NCBI GenBank assembly: GCA_035328405.1
Contig: DAOLIT010000007.1
Coordinates: 1-64,000 of the forward strand
DNA length: 64,000 nucleotides
Direction: 5' to 3'
Origin: JAEUKA01 sp035328405
GTDB taxonomy: Bacteria; Myxococcota_A; Polyangia; Palsa-1104; JAEUJZ01
How positions within the stretch are numbered: position 1 is the stretch's first letter; every line of letters begins with the position of its first letter. Below are positions 8,509-17,312 of the stretch, one piece after another. Position numbers and translations under genes: made by a program. The notes under the pieces were generated by a model. That model made no database searches, was not told where the DNA came from, and worked only from the letters and a program-made list of their open reading frames with translations.

Positions 8509-11500
8509 TGTCGCGACCCGCGAACCAGCGGACGCTTTCGCAAGCGGTGGCTCGGGTCGAAGTGCAGACACCCGACGGAGAACGGCGCGGAACAGCGTTT
8601 CTGGTGTCGCAAAAACATGCGCTGACGGCGCTGCACGTGGTGGCGAATCGGCACGCGGAAAAAACGGTCGCGTCGGGGCCGATTGTGCTGCATTTCCCAT
8701 CGGGTCAGGTGGGCGCGCGGTTGGTTCTTTCCGACCGCCTTTTGGACTATGCGCTGTTGGAATTGGAGAAAACTCCGGCAGAAAAACTCACAGAGGGGAG
8801 CGGACCTCCGGTTTCGCCGCTGATTCTTGCGCCGATCACCGAGGAGGATTTGACGGAAGCGCCGGCAACGTGGGTGTCGTTCGGTTTTCCCGATGCGCGC
8901 CCCGATGGGCTTTGGATTTCGGGCCAAATTCGTTCGACGCTGGCTCAAGTTGGAGGAGCGGCGGCGATTCAGCTTTTTTCGGACGAGGCTGCGGCGGGTC
9001 AAGGCGCAGCGCTGGCGGGTTTGTCGGGGGCACCGGTTTTTGTGAATGGAACGGTGGCTGGAATTTTGCGGTGGGCGACGCTCGACGAGGACGGGCATTC
9101 GGTCGCGGGAAGTGTGTTTGCGTGTCCGGTGGCGGAATTGTTGGGGAAACTGCCGTCTGTGGGTGCAGCTCTGCCCACGCTGTCGTGTCCGTATCCGGGT
9201 CTGCGATCGTTTTCTGCGGAACAAAGCGAACTGTTTTTTGGCCGCCGCGCCGAAATCGACTGGTTGGTGGAACACGCTCGTCGGCAACCGTTGTTGCTGG
9301 TGATTGGTGCGTCGGGGTCGGGCAAAACGTCTCTTGTGCAGGCTGGGCTTGTGCCCAGGCTGTTTGCCGATTGGACGAGCCTGCTGCTGCGTCCCGGAAA
9401 GACTGCGCTTCCGACGAAAGACGAAGTGACGGCGAGCCTTTCCCAGAAGAAAGCGCAGCGTTTTTTGCTGATCGTCGATCAGCTCGAAGAACTGTTTTTG
9501 TCGAGCAGCAGATCTGCGCAGACCGATTTTTTTGAACAAACGAAGGCGCTGTGTGCGCTCGGGTTTGTGACGGTGGTGCTGGTGTTGCGGGCAGACGTGT
9601 TTCCAGAACTTTTGGCGAGCGCCATTTGGCCGATTGACCCGTCGCTGCGGCTGGAAGTTGCGCCACTTGCGGGCGACCGTTTGGTGGAAGCCATCGTCGA
9701 GCCAGCCAATCATCAGGGCTTGCACCTGGAAACGGGTTTGCTCGAACGGTTGCGCGCCGAGGTCGCGGATGAACCGGGTGCGCTGCCGCTGCTTCAGGAA
9801 ACGCTGGTTCTCCTGTGGGAACGGCGTGTGGGTCGAAGGATGACACTGCCCGCGTATGTGGACCTGGCTCGCCTGGTTGAACCGACGGAGCCGACGGAGC
9901 CGATGGTGCCGGGACAAGCGCAACACGGAAGCGGTTTGGGCGCGGCGCTGACGCTGCATGCGGAAGGGGTGTGGTCAAATCTATCCGACGAGGAAAAACG
10001 GTTGTGTCGTCGGACGCTGCTGCGTTTGACGCAGTTTGGCGAAGGTCGTCCGCATACGCGACGGCAGCAACCGTGGGCCGAGCTTGTGCTCGGCGAACAG
10101 GAACGAAGCAAAACGGAGGCGCTGCTGGAACGCCTCTTGCGGGCTCGGCTTTTGACGACGCATGTGGGCACAAGTAGGCGCGAGGAGGGAAAACAGCCAC
10201 CGAGCGTCCCGGCAAGTGAGCGAAGCGAAGTGGTGCTGGTGGATTTGGCGCACGAAGCGATGTTGCGGGCGTGGCCCAGGTTGCGCGGTTTTTTGTCGGA
10301 ATTTCGGCACGCAGAGGATGTCCGACGACGACTGGAACAACAGGCAACGGAATGGAAACGGTTGGCGAGTCTGGGGGGCGGCTTGCTCGATCCGGTCGAA
10401 ACGCGCGAGGCCGAGCAATTTTTGAACAGCCCGGACGCACAAGAATTGGGAACGAGCGAGGCGGTTCGGGAATGGGTGAAACAGAGTCGGGCGCATGTGG
10501 ACCAGCAAGCCCGAGCGGAGCAGGACGCTGCGATTGAAAAAGCGCGGCAGAGTCTGCTTTTGGAACAGGAACGGGAAAGGGGGCGCGCAAAGTGGTGGAA
10601 AACGGTGGCCACGATGATGCTCCTTTTGGCGGTCTCAGCGACGGCGCTTCTTCTGTGGGCGCTGCGGGAACGGAAGTGGGCGAACTTTCGAGAAGAACAA
10701 GCGCGTTATTTTGCAGAGCAGGAAGCGCGTGCCCGCAAACTGGCAGATGAAAAGCAACGGCTGGCGACGCTGCGCTTTTTGGTTGCGCAGGCACAAGTGC
10801 GGCAGGACAGCACGCCGGACTTGGCGATGCTTTTGGGGGTCGCGGCAGAGAAACTACACGCAGGCCCGGAAGCGCAAGGTCTGTTGCTGAGTCTGTTGCA
10901 GCGCCACGCCCCCCTTTCGCGGATGATCCACGTCGGGAATGTGCCGGCGCGTGCGTTGGCGGGTTCTTTGGATCGCAACGTGTTGGCTGTGGGTTTCGAT
11001 GATGGTGCGGTGTGGTTTTTGGACGCACAAACGGGGACACGTTTCGGAAAAACCACTTTGGCGCACCAAGGTGCAACCAGCGCGCTGGCTTTTTCGGCGG
11101 ACGGAACGCGCCTGTTTTCGGGTGGAGAGGACAAACTCGTGCGTGCGTTTGCGTCAGCACCGTCTGATCGTGCGGGGGAAAGCATCGGGATGCCGCTTGT
11201 GGGACACGGGGCTTGGGTCAAAGCCCTGGCGGCGAGCCCAGATGGTCGGTATCTGGCATCGGGCAGCGACGATGGAACGATCCTGTTGTGGGACCAGCAA
11301 ACAGGGGAATTGGCGGGGCCTCCTTTGCGCGAACACCAAAAGGCGGTTGCGGCGCTTGCGTACAGTCCTGACAGCAGGTTTTTGCTTTCGGGCAGCGACG
11401 ATCAAACGGTGCGGGTGTGGGATGCGAAAACGGCCAAGAGGATACATGTGCTCCAGGGTGCGCAGAAAAGGGTGCAAGCGGTGTCGTTCGTCGGAAAACT

Positions 11501-12812
11501 CGCGGCGGCGGGAGATTGGGATGGGAATGTGCTGTTTTGGGATGCACAGACGGGCAAGCAGCTCGGAAAACCGCTGCACGGACACAGTTTTGCGGTCACG
11601 GGACTTGGGTCTACGGCGGATGGTGCGCTTCTGTCCGTAAGCTGGGATGGCAGCGTGATCAAATGGCACACCACCGAAGGGAGAGACGCGACGGTGGTGA
11701 TGAGTCCTCGACGGGGAGCTTTGCAAACGGTGTCGCTTTCGGCAAAGGACTCCTCTTTGTGGACATACACCAATGAGGGGAAGCTTCTGGAAGTGGACTT
11801 GTCAGAGCGGTCTCCGTTTTTGCGCGACCAAAAGCAGTATTCGACCGAACTGTCTTGCTTGGCGGTCAGCCGAGACGGAACGCGGCTGGCGGTGGGCGGT
11901 TGGGGGCAAGCCATCGAAGTGTGGAAGACAGAAGGCCAGAGGCTGTTGCTCGACCGGGTACTTTCGGGTCACAGCGGAAGTGTGAGTGCGGTGGCGTTTT
12001 CTCCCAACGGAAAGACGCTGGCGTCGGCAGGTTTTGACAAAACGGTGCGGCTGTGGACATTGGAAACAGGGGAAGGGAAAACTGTCGAATCCGGGGACGA
12101 GATTACCCATGCGCTGGCGTTTTCTCCTGACGGAAAATGGCTTGGCGCGGGCGGGTTTGATTTTGCGGTTCGGCTGTACGATTTGTCTGCGCTGGGTGGG
12201 ACTCCCAAACGGCTTTTGGGACATCACGGCGCGATTTGGGGGATGGACTTTTCGCCCGATGGAAAAGTGCTGTGTACGGCCAGCCAAGACCAAACGGTGC
12301 GCGTATGGAATATGTCTTTGTTTGAAGGTCAAAAAGAACTCGTTGGACACAGCCGAGCTGTCACCGCGTGCCGTTTTTCCGACGAGGGACATGTGCTGAG
12401 CAGCAGTGAAGACCAGACCCTCCGTTATTGGGAATGGGCATCGGGAAAAACGTTGGGGGAACCGATGCAGGGGCACTCGGCGCGGATTACAAGCATCGCA
12501 ATTCACAAGGATCGGGCGAGGGCATTTTCCGTCAGCGAGGACAAGACGCTGCGGTTGTGGGATTTGAACAGGCTGCAAGCGGTCGGAACGGGTCTTGTGG
12601 GGCATCACAAGAGCATTTCGTCCGTGGCTACAAGTCCCGACGGAAACACGGCCTATTCTGTCAGCCATGATGGGACGTTGCGCGTGTGGGATTTGCAGGA
12701 AAAATCGCTGGTCGCTCAAGCCTGTCGTTTGGCAGGTCGGGACATGACCCGCGAGGAACGGGACCGTTTCCTAGAAGACGTTTCGTTGCCGCCCTTGTGT
12801 GCTATTCGGTAA
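8508..12812 (+). CDS. Trypsin-like protease - STAND NTPase - TM - 14-blade WD40 protein
   Basis: The 1434-residue product has an N-terminal trypsin-fold peptidase with catalytic His (TALHVV, H43), Asp (LLDYALLELE, D80) and Ser (GLSGAPV, S173). A STAND NTPase follows, with Walker A GASGSGKTS (267-275) and Walker B LLIVDQLEEL (320-329), the 'DQxEEL' form seen in nSTAND1. Next come a helical region, one hydrophobic segment (about 695-718) and roughly 14 WD40 blades (about 800-1420; for example VKALAASPDGRYLASGSDDG), enough for two seven-blade propellers. Trypsin as an effector domain on STAND/WD40 receptors is described for conflict systems of multicellular bacteria. By analogy the WD40 senses a trigger, the NTPase assembles and the protease is released. 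One membrane segment is unusual. The trigger and substrate are unknown. Confidence 0.88.
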   Translation: MSRPANQRTLSQAVARVEVQTPDGERRGTAFLVSQKHALTALHVVANRHAEKTVASGPIVLHFPSGQVGARLVLSDRLLDYALLELEKTPAEKLTEGSGPPVSPLILAPITEEDLTEAPATWVSFGFPDARPDGLWISGQIRSTLAQVGGAAAIQLFSDEAAAGQGAALAGLSGAPVFVNGTVAGILRWATLDEDGHSVAGSVFACPVAELLGKLPSVGAALPTLSCPYPGLRSFSAEQSELFFGRRAEIDWLVEHARRQPLLLVIGASGSGKTSLVQAGLVPRLFADWTSLLLRPGKTALPTKDEVTASLSQKKAQRFLLIVDQLEELFLSSSRSAQTDFFEQTKALCALGFVTVVLVLRADVFPELLASAIWPIDPSLRLEVAPLAGDRLVEAIVEPANHQGLHLETGLLERLRAEVADEPGALPLLQETLVLLWERRVGRRMTLPAYVDLARLVEPTEPTEPMVPGQAQHGSGLGAALTLHAEGVWSNLSDEEKRLCRRTLLRLTQFGEGRPHTRRQQPWAELVLGEQERSKTEALLERLLRARLLTTHVGTSRREEGKQPPSVPASERSEVVLVDLAHEAMLRAWPRLRGFLSEFRHAEDVRRRLEQQATEWKRLASLGGGLLDPVETREAEQFLNSPDAQELGTSEAVREWVKQSRAHVDQQARAEQDAAIEKARQSLLLEQERERGRAKWWKTVATMMLLLAVSATALLLWALRERKWANFREEQARYFAEQEARARKLADEKQRLATLRFLVAQAQVRQDSTPDLAMLLGVAAEKLHAGPEAQGLLLSLLQRHAPLSRMIHVGNVPARALAGSLDRNVLAVGFDDGAVWFLDAQTGTRFGKTTLAHQGATSALAFSADGTRLFSGGEDKLVRAFASAPSDRAGESIGMPLVGHGAWVKALAASPDGRYLASGSDDGTILLWDQQTGELAGPPLREHQKAVAALAYSPDSRFLLSGSDDQTVRVWDAKTAKRIHVLQGAQKRVQAVSFVGKLAAAGDWDGNVLFWDAQTGKQLGKPLHGHSFAVTGLGSTADGALLSVSWDGSVIKWHTTEGRDATVVMSPRRGALQTVSLSAKDSSLWTYTNEGKLLEVDLSERSPFLRDQKQYSTELSCLAVSRDGTRLAVGGWGQAIEVWKTEGQRLLLDRVLSGHSGSVSAVAFSPNGKTLASAGFDKTVRLWTLETGEGKTVESGDEITHALAFSPDGKWLGAGGFDFAVRLYDLSALGGTPKRLLGHHGAIWGMDFSPDGKVLCTASQDQTVRVWNMSLFEGQKELVGHSRAVTACRFSDEGHVLSSSEDQTLRYWEWASGKTLGEPMQGHSARITSIAIHKDRARAFSVSEDKTLRLWDLNRLQAVGTGLVGHHKSISSVATSPDGNTAYSVSHDGTLRVWDLQEKSLVAQACRLAGRDMTREERDRFLEDVSLPPLCAIR

Positions 12813-13593
12813 CGCCTTCTTTTCCCTCGGCGGCCAGGAAACTGTTTTTGTCGCCCCCTTTTCCTCCAATGGAGACGTGAAGGTCGATGATTGCTTCTCG
12901 GACGGTACGCATCAACATATCGCGATCTTCGAGGACAAGACCGTCGGTCGGAATCGGTTGTCCCATCACGATGTCCACACGTTCGGGGCGCACAAAAGGA
13001 CTTCCCGGAAGCAAAATGTTGATGCTTCCATTGATCGCGACCGGAACGATGGGAACGCCGGCTTGCAGCGCGAACATGAAAGGCCCCTTTTTGAAAGGCA
13101 GAATCGCACCATCTTTGGACCGTGTGCCCTCGGGATAGACCAGAATCGGAATGCCGCTGCGGATTCTTTCGCAGGCGGCCTCCAAACTCGCAAGGGCCTG
13201 TTCTCGATTGCGGCGATCGATGAAGATCATTCCTGTGACAGACATGTACCAACCCAGAAAAGGAATGTATTTCAGGATCTTTTTGGCGATGAAACGGACG
13301 TTGACCGGAATGTGGACGAACGCGCAAACGATGTCGAACATCGACTGGTGATTCATCATGAAAATATAGGGTTTTCCCGTCTCAGGAACGAACCCCTCAT
13401 GTTCGACCAACGTACACCCCGAAATGACGATCGCGCCACTCCCCCAAAAACGGCGAGCCCAAGAAAGGGGTGTATGAGGGTCCTTGCGAAAGACGATTCC
13501 GTACAGAATTGCGGACGACATCCAGAACAGCGACCACGGCGCAAAACTGACCCATTTGAACAAATCGATGAAGTCTCGGGCAACCCGACGCAT
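12802..13593 (-). CDS. plsC: 1-acyl-sn-glycerol-3-phosphate acyltransferase family (PlsC-like)
   Basis: The 263-residue protein carries the acyltransferase motifs NHQSMFD (NHxxxxD), FIDRRNR, YPEGTRS and VPIVPVAI in the normal order, with a hydrophobic N-terminal stretch for membrane attachment. It would transfer an acyl chain to lysophosphatidic acid in phospholipid synthesis. It overlaps the 3' end of the convergent STAND gene by 11 bp. A second, PlsB-like acyltransferase is encoded at 38847-40469, so assignment of this one as the housekeeping PlsC is likely but not certain. Confidence 0.85.
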   Translation of the reverse strand: MRRVARDFIDLFKWVSFAPWSLFWMSSAILYGIVFRKDPHTPLSWARRFWGSGAIVISGCTLVEHEGFVPETGKPYIFMMNHQSMFDIVCAFVHIPVNVRFIAKKILKYIPFLGWYMSVTGMIFIDRRNREQALASLEAACERIRSGIPILVYPEGTRSKDGAILPFKKGPFMFALQAGVPIVPVAINGSINILLPGSPFVRPERVDIVMGQPIPTDGLVLEDRDMLMRTVREAIIDLHVSIGGKGGDKNSFLAAEGKEGVTE

Positions 13594-13677
13594 GGGGCCG
13601 GATGTTACGAAACCTTAAAAACACGAATCAAGAGGCTGACGATCGGATCTTTCGGTGCGTGATACATTGAACCTCTC

Positions 13678-15450
13678 ATGTTGGTGAAGCAGTCGTTTCG
13701 TTTTGGGACCCACATCGCCTTCTTCGGTCTTCTGCTTTCCTTGGGCGCGTGCGACAAGACCGATTCCTCGGATTTGATTTGTTCGCGCGGCGGTTTTTGC
13801 TGGCAAATGCCGACGCCGCAAGGCAACCCGCTGCGATCGGTGTCCGGGGTGGCCAGTCGATACATTTGGGCGGTCGGAGACGCAGGAACGATTTTGCACT
13901 ACGACGGTCAGGCTTGGCGTCGCGACCCGGCGGAGACGACAGCGGATTTGTACGGCGTGTTTTGCGTGTCTCCCAAAGACGCTTGGGCTGTCGGGACAGA
14001 GGGTGTTGCGCTTCACTTCGACGGGATTTCTTGGTCAAAAGTGGACACGTCTGTCAAAGAGACCTTGCGCGGAACGTGGGGAAGTTCGTCATCGGACGTG
14101 TGGATGGTTGGAAATCGAGGAACGGTGCTTCGTTTCGACGGGAAAACCATCAAGAAACACAACGCCAATGTGGGAGAGGACTCCACACTGTATTCCGTGT
14201 TCGGTTTTGATTCCGAGGATGTTTGGATCGGTGGTTCACGCGGCTTGATCCGTCACTTCGACGGGACCGATTGGAAGTTCATCCAACACAGCGGTTATTA
14301 CGACGTGACGGCCATCTATGGACCGAGGCCGCGCGACGTGTTTTTTGGCACGGGGTCGTCGTATTCGGGACGGTTTGCTCAGTTGCAACCGGGCGGTGGG
14401 GTGACGACGCAGGGAACGTATTTGAGTCACGGAATTTCTGCGTTGTTTGGTTTTGGGAAAAGCGACCTGTTTGGGAGTTCAGGGACGGGCGCGCTGTATC
14501 GCTTCGACGGCACCGAATGGAAGGCTGAAAAAGAGAACGTCCCTGCGCTCGGTCTGTGGGGGTCCGGTCCACACGATGTGTGGGCGGTGGGTCCGAATGG
14601 ACGCATGGCGCATTTCGACGGGAAAGCGTGGAAAAAGGACGCAGAAATCGTGGCGACGCCGGTGAACGCGATGTGGGCGAACAAGCCGAGCCAAGTGTGG
14701 GCGATTCGAGGGAACGAGCTGCTTCGTTTTTCCGGCGGTCGATGGACGATCGAAAAACTTCCGACGACAGGTTTTGAGCAAACCAAAGCCATGGTCGGCT
14801 TTTCGGCAAATGACCTGTGGACGATCGGCGGCGGCGCGACGGTTCGTCACTACGACGGCAAGAAATGGCGCGACACCACACTTTTCGGGCGTGGGGCGTC
14901 CAGTTTGCAGGGTCTGTGGGCCAGTTCTCCGCGAGACATATGGGCGGTGGGCATGGTGGGAACCATCGCGCATTACACCGGGCACGATTGGATCGTGATG
15001 AGCAAACCCTCAACGGACCATTTGAATGCGGTGGGCGGAAGTTCGGCGCGCGACATGTGGGCGGTGGGCGATGCGGGTTCGTCTTTTCGATACGACGGCG
15101 AACAATGGGGCGGAATCACGACGGGTGTAACAGAGCCGTTGTACGGTGTTTCCGCCTGCGGAACCAGCAACGTCTGGGCCGTCGGTCAAAAAGGCGTCGT
15201 GCTTCGCTGGGATGGGTCCAGGTGGCACCGCATTCCGAACCCGGTGCAAACGACGCTGCGCCGGGTGTTCTGTCGCAGCGAAAAGGAAGTCGTGATGGTC
15301 GGCGATCGGGGCACGGTGCTTCGGTTTGATGGACAGAAAATCAGCACGGTCGAAAGCGGCACGACGCACAACCTGACGCAGCTTTTGTACGATGGGCGGC
15401 GGCTGTGGGTCGGGACGCAACAGGGCGGCGTTTTGTCGTCCAAGTTGTAG
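13678..15450 (+). CDS. Lipoprotein of VWAVG-type propeller repeats
   Basis: The 590-residue product starts with a signal peptide ending in a lipobox (LLLSLGAC). The rest is a run of about a dozen units of some 45 residues with the core 'D(V/I)WAVGxxGxxxHYDGxxW' (for example RYIWAVGDAGTILHYDG, KDAWAVGTEGVALHFDG). This is a beta-propeller-like repeat family that is very common in Myxococcota surface lipoproteins. No catalytic site is visible. It probably lies on the outer membrane, but its ligand is unknown. Divergent from plsC with 84 bp between them. Confidence 0.75.
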   Translation: MLVKQSFRFGTHIAFFGLLLSLGACDKTDSSDLICSRGGFCWQMPTPQGNPLRSVSGVASRYIWAVGDAGTILHYDGQAWRRDPAETTADLYGVFCVSPKDAWAVGTEGVALHFDGISWSKVDTSVKETLRGTWGSSSSDVWMVGNRGTVLRFDGKTIKKHNANVGEDSTLYSVFGFDSEDVWIGGSRGLIRHFDGTDWKFIQHSGYYDVTAIYGPRPRDVFFGTGSSYSGRFAQLQPGGGVTTQGTYLSHGISALFGFGKSDLFGSSGTGALYRFDGTEWKAEKENVPALGLWGSGPHDVWAVGPNGRMAHFDGKAWKKDAEIVATPVNAMWANKPSQVWAIRGNELLRFSGGRWTIEKLPTTGFEQTKAMVGFSANDLWTIGGGATVRHYDGKKWRDTTLFGRGASSLQGLWASSPRDIWAVGMVGTIAHYTGHDWIVMSKPSTDHLNAVGGSSARDMWAVGDAGSSFRYDGEQWGGITTGVTEPLYGVSACGTSNVWAVGQKGVVLRWDGSRWHRIPNPVQTTLRRVFCRSEKEVVMVGDRGTVLRFDGQKISTVESGTTHNLTQLLYDGRRLWVGTQQGGVLSSKL

Positions 15451-15489
15451 TTCTGGTTCTTTTCGTTTGCGCACGGTAGGGTGGCGACC

Positions 15490-16113
15490 ATGCGTTTTTC
15501 CACACTCTCGGCTCCGTTGTTTGCTCTTCTTCTGTCGAATGTTTCCGTGACACACGCGAATGAGGCGACGCCTCCCTCCAAAGCCGCGACGCCTCCCTCC
15601 AAAGCCGCGACGCCTCCCTCCAAAGCCGCGACGCCTCCCTCCAAAGCCGCGACCGCATCGCCTGCTGCCCCGGTGGCGAGTCCGGCCAAGCCCGGTTCTC
15701 CGACGGCCCCTCCTGCCCCTGCGCATCCCGAAGTGTGCGAGGTCGAGATGTTTGGCGATTTCAAATTGCCCAAACTCGCGCCCGGCCAACATGCGTATGC
15801 GTTCGTCGCTCAGGATTCGGATTGTCTGGCACCGAATGCGCACATTTTGGGGCACAACCAGCTCGCCGAAAATGGGCAGCTCTTCATCGAAGTGTTCAGC
15901 CGTTGGGGCGCTGACCTGACGCTGTGTGTCGCGATCGCGAACGACCCAAGCCAACCGAGCACGTATTACGGAAAAGCGCCGGGCAAGTTCCACGCCGAGG
16001 CGGCGGGCGAAGTCATGTTTCCCAAAATCACGTTTGACCTAAAGCCGGGCAAAAAGCATGTGTTTCCGGCGGGAAAGCCTCCGGTTCCCATCGCGCCGGC
16101 TGCCCACAAGTAA
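15490..16113 (+). CDS. Secreted protein with short Pro/Ala repeat, unknown function
   Basis: An N-terminal signal peptide (MRFSTLSAPLFALLLSNVSVTHA) leads to four perfect copies of AATPPSK and a Pro/Ala-rich linker. A compact domain of about 125 residues follows, with paired cysteines (EVCEVEMFGDF, DSDCLAPN, LTLCVAIAND), probably disulfide-bonded. The ATG at 15490 is chosen over an in-frame GTG nine bases upstream. It lies about 40 bp after the propeller lipoprotein on the same strand, perhaps in one transcript. I do not recognise the domain. Confidence 0.65.
   Translation: MRFSTLSAPLFALLLSNVSVTHANEATPPSKAATPPSKAATPPSKAATPPSKAATASPAAPVASPAKPGSPTAPPAPAHPEVCEVEMFGDFKLPKLAPGQHAYAFVAQDSDCLAPNAHILGHNQLAENGQLFIEVFSRWGADLTLCVAIANDPSQPSTYYGKAPGKFHAEAAGEVMFPKITFDLKPGKKHVFPAGKPPVPIAPAAHK
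15565..15648 (+). repeat. 21-bp coding tandem repeat, four copies
   Basis: Four identical units of gcgacgcctccctccaaagc(c) encode ATPPSKA in frame. Copy-number change would lengthen or shorten the linker without a frameshift. Confidence 0.9.
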
Positions 16114-16193
16114 CGGTTTTCGCTCCCTTCCTTTGCGTCCCCGCTTTACGCGCCGCTTCCGTCTGTGGTATCGCCCACCTTCGAGGTGAAACC

Positions 16194-17084
16194 ATGACAA
16201 GCTGTGCTGCTCCGTCCCGCCGCATCGTGCGTTCCGGTCTGATTCAATGTGCCAATCCCCTGAACGACGAAAGTCGCCCTGTTGCCGAAATCCAGGAAGC
16301 CATGTTTGTGAAACACCTGCCGCTCATCGAGCAGGCCGGCCAGCAGGGCGTGCAAATCCTGTGTCTCCAAGAGATCTTCAACGGCCCCTATTTTTGTCCC
16401 TCTCAAGACCGGCGGTGGTACGACGCCGCCGAGCCCGTCCCCGGCCCCACGGTCGAGCGCCTGGCCCCCATCGCGAAGAAATATGGCATGGCCATGGTCA
16501 TTCCCGTCTATGAACGCGCGATGGCCGGCGTGTACTACAACACCGCCGCAGTCCTTGACCACGACGGCAGTTACTTGGGCAAGTACCGCAAAATTCACAT
16601 TCCGCACACGTCCGGTTTTTGGGAAAAATTCTTTTTCAAACCCGGCAACGTTGGTTTCCCCGTGTTTCGCCTGAGTTCCGGCATCACCATCGGCGTGTAC
16701 ATCTGTTACGACCGGCATTTTCCAGAGGGCGCGCGGGCGCTCGGCCTGGCCGGTGCCGAGATCGTGTACAACCCCTCTGCCACCGTCGCCGGGTTGTCCC
16801 AGTATTTGTGGAAACTCGAACAGCCCGCCCACGCCGTCGCCAACGGTTATTTCATGGGCTGCATCAACCGCGTCGGAACCGAGGCCCCCTGGAACATCGG
16901 CAAGTTCTACGGCACCAGCTATTTTGTCGATCCCAGGGGCAATTTCGTGGCGGTCGGCAGCGAGGATCGCGACGAGCTGATCGTCGCTGACCTCGACCTC
17001 TCGATGATCGAAGAGGTCCGCCGCATTTGGCAATTCTTCCGCGACCGCCGCCCCGAGATGTACGAAGACCTGACCAAAGTCTGA
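16194..17084 (+). CDS. Carbon-nitrogen hydrolase (beta-ureidopropionase / N-carbamoylputrescine amidase type)
   Basis: The 296-residue nitrilase-superfamily enzyme has the catalytic triad Glu60 (LQEIFNGPYF), Lys133 (KYRKIHIPH) and Cys171 (YICYDRHFPE). The segment GFWEKFFFKPGNVGFPVF is characteristic of the branch that hydrolyses N-carbamoyl compounds: beta-ureidopropionate in pyrimidine breakdown or N-carbamoylputrescine in polyamine synthesis. No neighbouring dihydropyrimidinase or agmatine deiminase gene is present to choose between them. It should be cytosolic. The gene ends just before the repeat and gap that border the restriction island. Confidence 0.85.
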   Translation: MTSCAAPSRRIVRSGLIQCANPLNDESRPVAEIQEAMFVKHLPLIEQAGQQGVQILCLQEIFNGPYFCPSQDRRWYDAAEPVPGPTVERLAPIAKKYGMAMVIPVYERAMAGVYYNTAAVLDHDGSYLGKYRKIHIPHTSGFWEKFFFKPGNVGFPVFRLSSGITIGVYICYDRHFPEGARALGLAGAEIVYNPSATVAGLSQYLWKLEQPAHAVANGYFMGCINRVGTEAPWNIGKFYGTSYFVDPRGNFVAVGSEDRDELIVADLDLSMIEEVRRIWQFFRDRRPEMYEDLTKV

Positions 17085-17099
17085 CCCCGCGCACCGCCC

Positions 17100-17279
17100 N
17101 NNNNNNNNNNNNNNNNNNNNNNNNNNNNNNNNNNNNNNNNNNNNNNNNNNNNNNNNNNNNNNNNNNNNNNNNNNNNNNNNNNNNNNNNNNNNNNNNNNNC
17201 CGGCCCGCTTGGCCGAGGACAAGCCCCCGGCCCGCTTGGCCGAGGACAAGCCCCCGGCCCGCTTGGCCGAGGACAAGCC
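17100..17279. repeat. 27-bp tandem repeat with assembly gap
   Basis: After 100 Ns (17100-17199) about three copies of a 27-bp G+C-rich unit (cggcccgcttggccgaggac + aagcccc) are read up to 17279. Further copies probably lie in the gap. Part of the same unit is found again at 19304-19345. The unit is open in several frames, but the reading frames are only repeat products with no start or ribosome site. Confidence 0.8.
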
Positions 17280-17312
17280 CCGTCACTCAGCACACCGCCC
17301 ATAGAACAAGCT
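17238..17312. repeat. Left copy of a 75-bp direct repeat flanking the restriction-modification genes
   Basis: Positions 17238-17312 and 19304-19378 are identical over 75 bp, from ggccgaggacaagccccc to atagaacaagct, by direct reading. The left copy includes the last nine codons and stop of the methyltransferase (…SLFYGRCAE). The two copies bracket exactly the methyltransferase and endonuclease genes. Confidence 0.9.

Noticed and set aside
8836..11160. 774-codon minus-strand frame antisense to the STAND gene
   Set aside because: Pro/Ala/Arg-rich without domains; an effect of codon bias in the real gene.
16146..17276. Minus-strand frame across the nitrilase gene and gap
   Set aside because: It is antisense to a gene with a complete catalytic triad and begins in 27-bp repeats.
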